From contig JADCRB010000038.1 in the NCBI GenBank assembly GCA_021464245.1, forward strand, positions 3,088,320 to 3,152,319: a DNA stretch of 64,000 nt. The letters are read 5' to 3'. Position 1 is the first letter of the stretch, and the number at the start of each line of letters is the position of its first letter. The notes below the pieces were generated by a model. The model had not been told where the DNA came from, did not search any database, and saw only the letters and a list, made by a program, of their open reading frames with translations. A program made the translations under genes and the position numbers. Source of the stretch: Carallia brachiata. Taxonomy: Eukaryota; Streptophyta; Magnoliopsida; Malpighiales; Rhizophoraceae. This document shows, piece by piece, positions 25,240 through 35,252 of the stretch.

Positions 25240-27848
25240 CTTGCTTTCCTATTTAATTATTTTTTTTGGGTGAATCTCTAGTATTTGAAAACTCATTAGA
25301 TTCTGACTATTTCAGTTTGAGCATTTGTTGGACTCGTAATAGGAGCAGTTGTCCGAGCACTATTTTTTTCATTCACAATGTTTGAACCTGATATCTTACT
25401 TGAGAGATATCAATTATCTTACCACTCAAACTAACAGTTGTTGGTGCTTTTTTATTTAACTATGAGTAAGGTGAATTTCAAACATAAATTCTTTTTATTT
25501 TTAAACATTGTAATAGTAAATAATTAATAATTAGAAATCAATATACTGGAATACTGCAGGTCTGAGATCTTCCTTTTGCATAAAGTCTTGGCCACTTGCA
25601 CTACTCCAGGTACTAACTCAAAGTGAGTTAATTTTCATAATAATAACACTAAGCAGATTTATTTAAACAATTTTAAAATAATTTCAAAGTCATATAAATT
25701 TTTGAATAATTAAATTTAAAAAAAATAAAAAAAATTAATTATTGAATTACTCATATAACTTTATAACCAGAAAATAAAACTACTAAAGGATAAGGGGATG
25801 CCCTCCCCCCTACCCCATGAAACTTTATATTTGTACACCATGTTTTGTCAAATTGCCCCTCCTTTCAATGTATCTTGCCCCCTCTTGTTTCACCAATAAC
25901 ACAAATCAAAAGAAAAATATTGTTTTGGTAGTTCTGGCTCTAATGTTTAAAAATTATTTCTTTTATTTTTCTTAGTCTATGCCATAGTCTTTTTTATTTT
26001 TTTACTAATTTAACTATAATGAGACCTTTTAAGTTGTTTTTCATCATCACGTCATCACCATATTTTTTAATATTTTTCTTGATAATATAATTTTTAAAAT
26101 TTATCAGTAAAAAGATTTTTTTACAATGAATATTATAATTTTATGGTATTGTGAATATATATATAATATATATATATATGTCAATGAAAAGAGTATTCAA
26201 AATTGAACTGATGTATAAAAAAATTGTAATAATTATTGTACAAGATCATTAATAATATTTTTTCACTTTTATATAATTTTTTATTGTTATAATTATTGTT
26301 ATATATATATTTTTGTCTAACAAAGAGATTTCTGCTCTCTTACACATGATGTTGCCCCCTAAAATAATTTTCTGACTATCTCTGTTTGTACCCACTTAAA
26401 TCAATCCACAGAGTATTTTCCTTTTCACAAATTTAATTAGTCGCTTATGAATTTGATAGAGCAGAGTCAAGTTGACCTAAAATAGTTGTTAAGATGAGTT
26501 CATAGGTCATTATTAACATAGGCGAAAAGGCTTAAAATGCTCATCTTTTGAGTTTAATTGGTCGGAAAAGGAATGTAAAAACGAATTATTACTTGCTTAA
26601 CTGAGACAAAGGCCTACGAGGAGTTTTTGATCTGTTGTCATAATCATTTGTTAAGCCCGGAGACGTACGGTAGAGTTCCATTGACACATCTTTTTAAAAA
26701 ATCAAAAAATACTATATCTCTAAAAAATATTCTCTATTTTTCAAAAAAAAAAAAAAACAGTGAATTGTCAGAGAAAATATAATACTTGGTTTTTTTTAAT
26801 CTTTCGTATTGGTGGCTCAACCGTAGAAAAATAGGAAAAGTGACGGTGTGAGCAACAATTCCTACTAGACTAGAACCTTCATAATACCCATTTTTTTTTT
26901 TTTCAAACGATTAAAATATTCTTCACTCTTACAAATATCATGTCTTGTCAAAAAAAAAAAAAGTATTCTTTAAAATAGTATTTAATTGCTCAAAGTGCAA
27001 TAAAAATGTAGCATTGAAACTCGACCTCATACCTACCAAACGTCAAGCTACCTCACCGCTCATTGCTAAATAATCAAGCCTCAAATTTTCCTTTATAAGA
27101 CACTAGAAAAAGAAACATAAGTACTGTTAGGTAGACACGAAATGGGGGACAAGAGAGGGTCAGAATTACTTTTTGTATAATTTTTATAATTCTATTACAT
27201 ACAAACTTTAATAATATGCACATTAGAAGTAAAAAAAAATATCAAAACTTATAAAACTTGTCACTAAAATTAATATATAATAAACTTATCAATAATAAAC
27301 GTACTGAGTAACTCTATTAGTCTTGTGTCCTTTCGGTTAGCCACTTACCAAACCGGAAGAAGTGCACCTCACAGCATAGTTGTGAAAACCGAACTGGACC
27401 GGCCGGTCCGACTGGTCGAACCGGTGACCGGCCGGTAGTCCGATCCAGTTCAAGGCAAAAATTAAAGGAAACTCGAACTGGTCAAAATCGGTAAAAACTG
27501 GACCTGTCCAACCGGTTCAAGTAAAATATAAAAATTAAAAAATTTTAATTTGATCCCAAAGTTTATTTAAATTATAATTTGAATTCTAAATTTATTAAAA
27601 ATTTTCAATTTAGTCCTAAATTTATCAACACTTTCAATTTAATACTTAAAACTAAAAAAATTAATATTTAACCACTATATATATATATATTATTTATTTA
27701 AATTACTTTTATAAATATATATATTATTAAATACTGGTTCAACTGATTAAATTTTAACCTACTAATATTTTTGGTTCGATATCCAATCTGATTTTAACAA
27801 CTTTACCTCATAGTACATGTTGAAAAATGAAAATAGGCCTAGATACAA
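25240..27848. other. unit-A-specific block, AT-rich, no gene
   Basis: Homology with unit B stops near 25,235 and resumes near 27,850, so about 2.6 kb is private to unit A and about 1.6 kb (55,240-56,820) to unit B. Contents include a SINE-like relic on the minus strand (about 25,370-25,442, tagtttgagtggtaag and caggttcaaacattg), A/T runs and an inverted-repeat element listed separately. No coding exon was recognised. Confidence 0.5.
27378..27802. mobile_element. MITE-like element rich in CCGG/CCGGTT
   Basis: The left end agttgtgaaaaccgaactgg and, read inverted, the right end agttgttaaaatcagattgg form an imperfect terminal inverted repeat of about 20 bp. The left third is dense in ccggccggt-type words, a composition I remember from a dispersed plant MITE class. 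It lies inside the unit-A-specific block. No target duplication could be fixed. Confidence 0.5.
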
Positions 27849-28485
27849 ATGCATCTCCCCGGGCTACAAAAGAAATGCCAAAAGTTAATTCCCATGTCGT
27901 TGGTTGAACTTGCACTTACAAACCCCACTGATCACTTCAAATTCCAATATTGTCAACAGTATTCCCATGGCATGGCGATAATATTTTTCACTGCATAAAA
28001 AAAAAAAATTGCTCTATTCAAAAAGACTCCTCGACACTTATGTAGACGAGTGAATGGGTGTGTACATTTAAACTCATGTTATTAAATCTTAATTATTACT
28101 TAATTATAATTAATTATTAAAATTGAGTGATGTAGATCTGTATTTAATTCTTATTTTCATGTAATAGAATTGAAAAAAAAAGCCAAAAAAATTATTTGAG
28201 CAAAGAAAAAAAAAAGGACCAGCCGTTTATTAAGTAGTAATTTTTTTTACAAAAAAAAAAAAAAAAAACAAAACTACCACAAATGAGATGCTTCTATATC
28301 TTTTTTTTTTCACTTCTCCAATAAAATTATATTACACATTAAGAAACATTGACGTTATAAATTTACCCTGTAACCCATATTGAAGTGACAATGGAAATAA
28401 GCCTACGACTTGAATTATTCAAAAATAAAATTCTAGACAAAAATCAGAATTTCAAGTCCATGGTATACACCAAATGCCAAATTTG

Positions 28486-29146
28486 TTAGAACAAATACAC
28501 CGGAAATCGTGGTGTCTTCGGTGGCTTTGCAGGCTTCATAATAAGCTTCTCTGTTCGGGGCGGCTCACATGGACATGGCAATGCTATGAACCTTGGAATT
28601 TGTTCTCCAGGCATCAATACTGGCATGCTTTGGCCTTGTTTTTGCTTCAAGTCCTATAAATATATGAAATAGCCAAAGGAAATCGTCATTTATAATTATA
28701 TTCAACGCAAAGACTCATTTTTTTTTTCCCTTTTGCAAGTTTGATAAAAATTTGGAAAAAGATAAATAGATGGACGATCATTTTGAGCAAATCTTCTGTC
28801 GAGATTTGTGGAATAAAAAACGATGTCAGCATGAAATCATTATTCTATCTGAGTTATGGTTAAATCGTCCTGCCAACGCTCCAAAATCTTTTTGGGGTTT
28901 GGAGAAATTAGTTACCGTTTCTGCTGACTTGGACTTGGGCGACGATGATGCTTCAATGTCTTCCTCAGGAATTGGGTCTTCGAAGAAAGACCTACGGAAT
29001 GACCTGAGCTTGTCCCAGTGGTAGACGCAGAAGAAAATGCCACCGAGGCTGAAGATGAAGATCAAGAGGAGGGCGGTGCCAAGAGGGAATCCAAGGGAAG
29101 GCCTAGATGCATCCACGTGGGGCGGCGAGAAATCTGGACTCTCCAT
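28486..29146 (-). CDS. small proline-rich membrane protein, At5g65660-like (copy A)
   Basis: Two exons on the minus strand: 29,146-28,916 and 28,653-28,486, with a GT-AG intron between. The product is 132 aa starting MESPDFSPPHVDASRPSLGF. An upstream in-frame Met at 29,170 is possible, but the family starts near MESP. Residues about 20-42 are one hydrophobic membrane segment, followed by YHWDKLRSFRRSFF, an acidic patch (EDPIPEEDIE) and a Ser/Lys stretch. Exon 2 gives MPVLMPGEQIPRFIALPCPC, then a Pro/Lys-rich tail ending FPVYLF. From memory, Arabidopsis At5g65660 has the same order and is labelled hydroxyproline-rich glycoprotein family; its biochemical role is unknown to me. The relative is close to bHLH93 in Arabidopsis, so synteny supports the call. 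No lesion was seen. Confidence 0.88.
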
Positions 29147-29417
29147 TGCGCAGACTAATTCCGGCAGCACTAGCCCCTTCTCTCATGTGTTACAAGAGGA
29201 AGAAAAAGGAGAACCAAAAAAAAAAAAAAAAGACAAAAGGGGGTCTAGTGTACAAAACTTTCACACTTGAAGGTTTGATGAATGATCGAATGAAAATAGA
29301 AGGGAGAAAAAAGCAAATGAAAATGGGAGAAAGGAGAGAAAAACAGAACAGAGAAGCTAAAAGAGAGTGTTGAGAAAATCAGGCTTTCGGGCAGCCAGCA
29401 CGAGGTGGTGTTTGGGG

Positions 29418-29427
29418 GTATATATTA
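29418..29427 (-). promoter_or_regulatory. TATA-like box of copy A membrane-protein gene
   Basis: On the minus strand the sequence reads aatatataccc about 275 bp before the ATG at 29,146. A pyrimidine-rich leader lies between. The matching site in unit B (about 58,386-58,394) is weaker (atgtatat). Confidence 0.45.
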
Positions 29428-30065
29428 AAAAAAAAAAAATTGAGGGAGAAGATAGAGTACGCGTAAAGGTACACCAAAATGTCTCGGCTAATGTACGGAA
29501 GAAAGAGTAGGGTCCATTCGCCAGTTGTAGGCGTCAGCTGCCCAAATATATCGGTGTTATATTATTAACACTTTTTTTTATTTATTAGTTTTTGCACGTT
29601 AATTTTTTTTTTTCAAATGATAAAGACTTAAAACTTTATTTTTGACACATTTTTGTTCTGATTAATACGAAATTTTAAATTTTAATTTTAAAATGTAGGT
29701 AAAGAATTTGTGAGAATGGGAAAATTTGACTTCTTAATAAAAAAAAAAAAAAATAAAGAGATAGTTAATATAATAGATGGAAAAACATAAGTAATGAGAG
29801 ATTTACAGGAAGTGTAGCAAAATGTTTTTTTTTTTTTTTTTTTTAAGACTCAATAATAGCTGGTATAGATAGAAATAAGCTTTCAACTGGTTAAATTTGA
29901 AAGTCTAACATCAACTCCCTTTTTCATCGTTCTCTATTCCCAATTACTGGTTAGTAACTCTCAAAAATTATATAAAAAAAAAAAAACAGAGGTTGCTCTT
30001 TTTTTCTGTCCTGAATTTTGGTTTTTCTTTTCTGTTACGCGTAGAAAGCGTTTCAACTCTCAACA

Positions 30066-30223
30066 CGCCCACTACTCTTGAAGCTTGTCCTGTGACAAAT
30101 TGCGCTTCTGTTTATATTGCTTTCCCGTTTCAAGCACGGCTTTTGGCAATTGGTTTGGCCCCGGAGCAGGAATTTCAAGATACAACATAGGATTGGCTAC
30201 AGCATTCAATGGAATGGAGAAGT
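30066..30223. other. block conserved between duplicates, possible exon
   Basis: The segment from cccactactcttgaagc to the LTR insertion is nearly identical to 59,529-59,688 (I see two mismatches in the first 120 bp), while flanking DNA differs much more. A plus-strand frame through both copies encodes TTLEACPVTNCASVYIAF and onward. I do not recognise it; it stops after ...EFQDTT in copy A but continues in copy B. It could be an exon relic, a non-coding RNA or a recently converted tract. Confidence 0.35.
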
Positions 30224-30228
30224 GTCCT
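30224..30228. repeat. target site duplication, left, of LTR element copy 1
   Basis: gtcct here pairs with gtctt at 37,597-37,601. The empty site in unit B at 59,689-59,693 reads gtctt, so the left copy has mutated by one base. Confidence 0.8.
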
Positions 30229-30272
30229 TGTAAACATCATTTTCAAAGAAAAAAAAAAAAAAAGTCAAAATT

Positions 30273-30302
30273 GGCGTTGCCGATTTCAAAGTCGGCAACG
30301 CC
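30273..30302. promoter_or_regulatory. LTR hairpin 1 (11-bp perfect stem)
   Basis: GGCGTTGCCGA, eight-base loop, TCGGCAACGCC. Conserved in the 3' LTR (36,830-36,859) and in the 3' LTR of copy 2 (about 41,975-42,004). One arm has drifted in the 5' LTR of copy 2. Located in U3, about 70 bp upstream of the TATA box. Confidence 0.8.
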
Positions 30303-30336
30303 AACTTTAAAAAATATTTTCAATTTAAAAGATTCA

Positions 30337-30363
30337 TTTCCCATGTGATGTTCACATGGGAAA
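30337..30363. promoter_or_regulatory. LTR hairpin 2 (12-bp perfect stem, 3-nt loop)
   Basis: TTTCCCATGTGA, tgt, TCACATGGGAAA, ending about 8 bp before the TATA box. Both half sites contain a CACATGGG/CCCATGTG word that could bind E-box-type factors. Present in both LTRs of copy 1 and the 3' LTR of copy 2; eroded in the 5' LTR of copy 2. Confidence 0.75.
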
Positions 30364-30370
30364 GTAACCC

Positions 30371-30378
30371 TATAAATA
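30371..30378 (+). promoter_or_regulatory. LTR TATA box
   Basis: tataaata inside a GC-richer context (accctataaataggcccc), the typical form of an LTR promoter. The matching site in the 3' LTR is 36,928-36,935. Confidence 0.8.
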
Positions 30379-31049
30379 GGCCCCTGCCCCTCAGTTCAAA
30401 AGACATTCAATAAATCTGTAAATAGAAAAATTCAGAGAATTTGAGAGAAAAAGAAAATTTTGAAAATCTCTCAAGAAAATTTCTCCTTTTCTTACGTGCT
30501 TTTACTCTGCAGTATACTCTCCTAACTCTTTTTTGAGAGATATTTCAGGGGTAAGGCCCAAAAAATTTGCTGTTTCCATTTCTAAAGTTATTTTTAAATT
30601 TATATTATCGGATCGCTCTAGATCTGATTTCTTTTCTGAGAATATAGATCTAAAAATATCAAATTACTACAAATCCGGCTGGGATTAAGCCTCATACGGC
30701 CCTCAGCAAAATCCAGGCAGCTCATCCGAGAACAAGTCTCTTCGACCCTCGGTGAAATTAAGTCAGATCGGCTCAGATCAGCTCTCTGCGGTTCGTAAAC
30801 GTAGTCAAAAATATCCAAATCAGATACAGTTTCAGTCTATCCAGTTCAAGGAAAATCTGTGGAAATTATTTCTGTCAAGATCAAGCTCGTGCAGCCCTTG
30901 ACGGAGTCCAAAAAGGAACACTAATCGGAGGATCTACGGAGATCGACCCCACGTAAATTTTCTTTTACTTTACAATTTTTATTTGTAATTTATTTTTGTA
31001 TTTTCGAGTTTAATTGTTTTAGACTCGAAATTTACGCTTTACAAATTTT

Positions 31050-31067
31050 TGGCACGCTCGGTGGGAC
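31050..31067 (+). other. primer binding site of copy 1
   Basis: tggcacgctcggtgggac begins six bases after the 5' LTR end, with the TGG expected to pair with a tRNA CCA end. The same site in copy 2 (about 50,811-50,826, minus) reads with one difference. I cannot name the primer tRNA. Confidence 0.65.
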
Positions 31068-31094
31068 ATCTTCACTTCCCATCTCTTGTTCCTT

Positions 31095-31275
31095 AAAAAA
31101 AAAAAAAAAGAGGTAAAAGGGGAGCCGAGAGAAAAAAAAAAGTAAAAAAAAAAGTAAAAGTAAAAAGTAAAAAAAAAAGTAAAAAGTAAAAAAAAGTAAA
31201 AAAAAGTTAAAAGTAAAAAAAAGTAAAAGTAAAAAAGTAAAAAAAAAAGTAAAAAAAAAAGTTAAAAAAAAAAAA
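31095..31275 (+). repeat. A-rich (GTAAAA)n leader before gag
   Basis: Irregular tandem array of aaaagta units between the primer binding site and the gag ATG at 31,308. The same array precedes gag in copy 2 (50,636-50,790), so it is an old part of the leader. The minus-strand Phe/Leu-rich frame is a shadow. Confidence 0.85.
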
Positions 31276-31307
31276 GAAAATTTCCTGTAGGTATCCAGCT
31301 TCATCAA

Positions 31308-32092
31308 ATGGCACTAAAGAAAAGTACAACCGAGGGTACCAATAAGAAGGCAACTGTTCCATTGCCTGCATCAACTACCCTACTCGGGTACACGGGCCCA
31401 CAAACCCGTGGACGGACACAGTTCCTTGACACTCAGATGAGTCCACAGACTCGCGCAAGAACAAAGTTCCTCGCCACCAACAAAGTTAAAATTGAGGACT
31501 TGCGGCTCACACAGCAGTTAGATTTCTCACGTGACTCTGTCACTAAACAGAGGAGTCGATCACCTACCCCTACCGAAGTTAGGGGTAGAGCATCAAATTC
31601 TGCCCAACAGCAAAATCCGACCTATTCTGCACAAACGAACACAGAGGAAGAAGAAGATCCCTCTACTCCAGTCTTCTATAGAGCATCAAATTCTGCTGAA
31701 CAGCAAAATCCAACGCGTTGTGCTGAAACAAGTCAGGAAGATCCGACGGGCCCTCTACAACAGTCTTCCGTGGAGAACCATCTACCGCTGCTGATGTCAG
31801 GCTGACCAACACCACCAGAATAGAAAAAAAGTTTGTAGATTTAAACCGCGGATATTCACAGCTGATTAGCGGATATGCACAGTTGATTGAAAATATGAAG
31901 GAATTAAGACAGCAAATAGATGACGTCAACAAAGGGCTTCACCAAGCCCAACCCGCTGATGCAGTCAACCGCGAAGATCGTCCTCAATCATCTCGATTTG
32001 GGGGCACAGTTTTTAGCCAATCGAACCAACAGAAGGACGAGAGTACCGACTCAGCCACAAGCTCATTTCCAAGTGGCCTGCCCGAAAGATGA
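31308..32092 (+). pseudogene. gag N-terminal remnant, copy 1
   Basis: An ATG frame at 31,308-31,805 begins MALKKSTTEGTNKKATVPLP and resembles the gag start of copy 2 (MAPKRSTTAATKKKATAPLP). It then breaks, and a second frame (31,883-32,092) continues with a short coiled-coil-like stretch. The Retrotrans_gag core and zinc-binding region seen in copy 2 are absent. Near 32,074 the sequence jumps directly into reverse transcriptase (ggcctgcccgaaagatgac). The protein cannot form normal capsids. Confidence 0.8.
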
Positions 32093-32511
32093 CTTTCCGT
32101 TGCCCATAACGGAGATCACAGTCGATGCAACAACGGGTCACGAAGCATTGTCTTTCATGGATGGTTCTTCAGGCTATAACCAAATCAGAATGGCACCAGA
32201 AGACGAAGAGTTGACAGCATTCCGCACCCCAAAAGATTGTAGAATGTTATGTTGATGACTTAGTTGTAAAGACTAAGAAGCGCAAAGACCACCTCGAGGA
32301 TCTCAAGACAGTGTTCGAAAGACTTCGGAGGCATCAGCTCAAAATGAACCCTCTCAAGTGCGCATTCGGTGTCACATCAGGAAAGTTTCTTGGATTCGTG
32401 GTGCGCCATCGTGGAATCGAAGTTGATCAGTCAAAGGTTGAGGCAATTCAAAAGATGCCTGAACCTAAAAACCTGCACGAGCTGCGAAGTCTACAAGGAA
32501 AGCTGGCTTAG
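32074..32511 (+). pseudogene. reverse transcriptase remnant, copy 1
   Basis: Begins mid-domain at CPKDDFPLPITE and continues through SFMDGSSGYNQIRMAPEDEE. A deletion of about 98 nt near 32,237 (relative to copy 2, ends sharing aag) removes the IYCYKVMPFGLKNAGATYQR block and shifts the frame. The catalytic YVDD and the following KTKKRKDHLEDL are still encoded just downstream in another frame, and the last part (MFERLRRHQLKMNPLKCAFG) runs at 32,311-32,511 to a stop. It is inactive. The missing N-terminal third is part of the 3-kb deletion. Confidence 0.88.
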
Positions 32512-32562
32512 ATTCGCCGTTTTATCTACAATTTAGTTAGGAGATGTCAACCTTTCCATCGG

Positions 32563-33382
32563 TTGATGAAGAAGGATGGCAACTTCGAGTGGGACGAAGC
32601 TTGCAGCAAAGCCTTTGAGAGCATAAAGAAGTACCTTTCCAATCCACCGGTCCTAGGTGCTCCAATTCAAGGAAAGTCATTGATTCTCTACATTGCAGCG
32701 CATGAAAGATCTTTGGGAGCCTTGCTTGCACAGGAAAACGAGCAGGGAAAGGAAGTTGCCCTGTACTACTTGAGCAGAACACTAAACGGTCCGGAGCTGA
32801 GTTATTCGCCCATTGAAAAGACATGTCTAGCACTGTTCTTTGCCATTGACAAGCTAAGGCACTACATGCAGGCTCACACGGTACGTCTCATTGCTAGAGC
32901 TGATCCTGTCAAATATATCTTATCTAGACCAATCTTGTCAGGACGACTTGCCAAGTGGGCAGTAATCCTACAAAGCTATGACATTGTCTACGTGCCTCAA
33001 AAAGCAGTCAAAGGACAAGCTCTAGCAGACTTCCTTGCAGATCACCTTGTTCCGTCAGATTGGGAGTTCACAGACGATCTTCCAGATGAAGAGGTCTTTT
33101 ATATTGAGACACTGCCACCATGGACGATGTTCTTTGATGGTGCAGCAAGGCGTGATGGTGCTGGTGCCGGCATAGTGTTTGTCACTCCTCAACGACAAAT
33201 ACTACCATATGCTATCATTCTCGATTCCAACTATAGAAGTCCATGGAGATTCCCAGCTCGTCATCAACCAACTTACAGGATTGTATGACGTGAAGAAAGA
33301 GGACCTTGCGCCTTACCATCAACGTGCTCGACAGCTAATGGATGAATTTGAAAGCATCACCTTGGAGCATGTGCCTCGATGA
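32563..33382 (+). pseudogene. RNase H and second RNase H remnant, copy 1
   Basis: The frame at 32,563-33,288 carries the degenerate Tat-type first RNase H (LILYIAAHERSLGALLAQE, with no canonical first Asp), the connection region and the start of the second RNase H (TMFFDGAARRDGAGAG). A deletion of about 85 nt near 33,223 relative to copy 2 removes the NVAEYQALIIGLQ segment with its catalytic Glu and shifts the frame. The remainder (IEVHGDSQLVINQL) runs at 33,179-33,382 to a TGA that replaces an Arg codon. Two RNase H domains in tandem mark the Tat lineage. Confidence 0.88.
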
Positions 33383-33403
33383 GAAAACACTCTGGCAGAC
33401 GCG

Positions 33404-34793
33404 TTGGCTAACCTGGTTACTTCTCTTGCAAAGTCAGAAATCCAGGCTACAGTTGTTGCCGTATGCCAGAAATGGATAGTGCCACAAAAGGATGATGAAG
33501 AAACTACAGCAGCCAACGCCGTATCTGTACGTCTCGCGGAGGACGAGGATTGGCGCCAACCAATCATTGACTACCTACAGCACGGGAAGCTGCCCGAAGA
33601 TCGTCGTCATAAGACAGAAATTCAACGACGAGCTCCCCGCTTCATATATCTCAAGGATGCTCTGTATCGAAGGTCTTTTGATGGAGTTCTACTTCGCTGC
33701 CTAGCCAATGAAGAGGCAAAACAGGCTCTCACTGAAGCACATTCTGGTGTTTGTGGCGGACATCAATCGGGGCCTAAGTTGCACTTCCAACTCAGAAGGA
33801 TGGGATACTACTGGCCAACTATGGTACGTGATTCAATTGAGTTTGCTAAAACTTGTCAAGCTTGTCAATTTCATGCGAATTACATACATCAACCACCGGA
33901 GCCACTGCATCCAACTGTCTCATCCTGGCCCTTTGAAGCTTGGGGTCTCGACTTAGTGGGGCCCTTGCCAAAGTCATCCCTAGGTCACCTGTACATCCTC
34001 GCAGCAACAGACTACTTCTCAAAATGGGCCGAAGCCATTCCACTTAGAGAGGTAAAGAAGGAGCATGTTGCCAATTTCATCCGGACTCAGCTGATCTATC
34101 GCTATGGAGTCCCTCGATTCATCATCACTGATAATGGCAAGCAGTTCTACAACAGCTTGATCGACAAGCTCTGCGAGAAGTTCAAGTTCAAGCAGTACAA
34201 GTCATCCATGTACAATGCCCCAGCAAATGGCTTGGCCGAAGCATTCAACAAGACCTTATGCAACCTGTTGCGGAAGGTAGTCTCTAAATCCAAAAGAGAT
34301 TGGCATGACAGAATTCCGGAGGCATTATGGGCGTATCGTACAACTTACCGGACTCCAACACAGGCGACGCCATACTCACTTGTCTACGGTGTCGAAGCAA
34401 TACTGCCGTTGGAAACACAGATTCCATCTCTGCGCATGGCGGTTCTGGAAGGACTCACACAGGAGGAGAATGCTCGCCTACGTCTGGATGAGTTAGAAGC
34501 TCTCGATGAAAGGAGGCTCGAAGCACAACAGCAACTTGAGTGCTACCAAGCCCGGCTCACCAACACGTTCAACCGCAGGGTCCGCCCTCGATCTTTTCAA
34601 GTTGGACCTTGTTCTTGCAGTGCGACGGCCCATCAACATGAAGCATCGGCCTGGTGACAAGCTTACTTCCAAATGGGACGGGCCATACTTAGTGCAGGAG
34701 GCCTACACTCACAACGCTTACATACTGTCAGACCAAGAAGGCGTCCGAATCGGCCCAATCAATGGTAAATTTCTGAAACAATATTATGTGTAA
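33404..34793 (+). pseudogene. integrase, copy 1 (nearly intact, C-terminal frameshift)
   Basis: The frame at 33,404-34,657 holds the zinc-binding HHCC (AHSGVCGGHQSG and KTCQACQ), then the catalytic triad: Asp in WGLDLVGPLPKS, Asp in FIITDNGKQF and Glu in NGLAEAFNKTL. After SFQVG a 2-nt loss relative to copy 2 (ggacc for ggagacc, near 34,607) shifts the frame. The C-terminal DLVLAVRRPINMKHRPGDKL to FLKQYYV is encoded in the overlapping frame ending at 34,793. The core looks intact, but upstream lesions remove the polyprotein context. Confidence 0.92.
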
Positions 34794-34799
34794 ATATAT

Positions 34800-34802
34800 T
34801 TG

Positions 34803-34833
<31 letters not shown>

Positions 34834-35115
34834 AAAAAAAAAGAAGAAAAAAACAAAAAAATCAAAAAAAAAAGAAAAAAAAATCAAAAAATCAAAAAAA
34901 TCAAAAAAAAAAAAAAAAGTTCGGAAGTCCCGATCTGAAAGTCCAAGCGAAAATCCAAATCCAAAATCCAAACCCAAACACTTGAGCCCAATTCAGAAAA
35001 CACAAAACCTAAGTCCAAAACCCAAACACTCAACCCAAATTCAATTCAAAGCCCAAAACCCAAAAAATTCCAAGTTCCAAACACAGTCCAGAAACCAAGT
35101 TCAAAATCCAATCCA
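34800..35115 (+). repeat. low-complexity linker between integrase and WOX gene
   Basis: First an A-rich (tcaaaaaa)n-type run (34,803-34,920), then a C/A-rich tract of cccaaaa, aatccaaat and cccaaacac phrases to about 35,110. Copy 2 has the same two-part linker at 43,845-44,155. It separates pol from the captured gene and could contain the pol 3' UTR. The frames across it are not genes. Confidence 0.85.
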
Positions 35116-35157
35116 ACTCCTGGCCCGCATGAGTATAAACTGTGAACGGCCCAAAAA

Positions 35158-35165
35158 TATAAAAG
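35158..35165 (+). promoter_or_regulatory. TATA box of the element-borne WOX gene
   Basis: tataaaag lies 95 bp before the WOX ATG, in gcccaaaaatataaaagcg, followed by a plausible short leader (ctcagcatcagtctcaatcg). In copy 2 the site has lost two bases (aaaaataaaagaacgg). This suggests the captured gene has, or had, its own promoter separate from the LTR. Confidence 0.6.
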
Positions 35166-35252
35166 CGACGGAGGGTTTGAGTCTGAAACTCAGCATCAGT
35201 CTCAATCGATCTTCACCACACACCAGACCTTTGCTCCTCTGCCACAAGAAAG

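Larger units (their letters stand above)
30229..31043 (+). repeat. 5' LTR of copy 1
   Basis: Starts TGTAAACATC and ends ...GCTTTACA. Contains two hairpins, a TATA box at 30,371-30,378 (tataaata) and an AATAAA at 30,409-30,414. Nearly identical to 36,784-37,596. Confidence 0.95.

Noticed and set aside
28474..28659. Trp/Leu/Cys-rich plus-strand frame, also near 57,462
   Set aside because: It is the reverse of exon 2 of the minus-strand membrane-protein gene.
31032..31307. Phe/Leu-rich minus-strand frame as a membrane protein
   Set aside because: Translation of the A-rich (GTAAAA)n leader of the retrotransposon.
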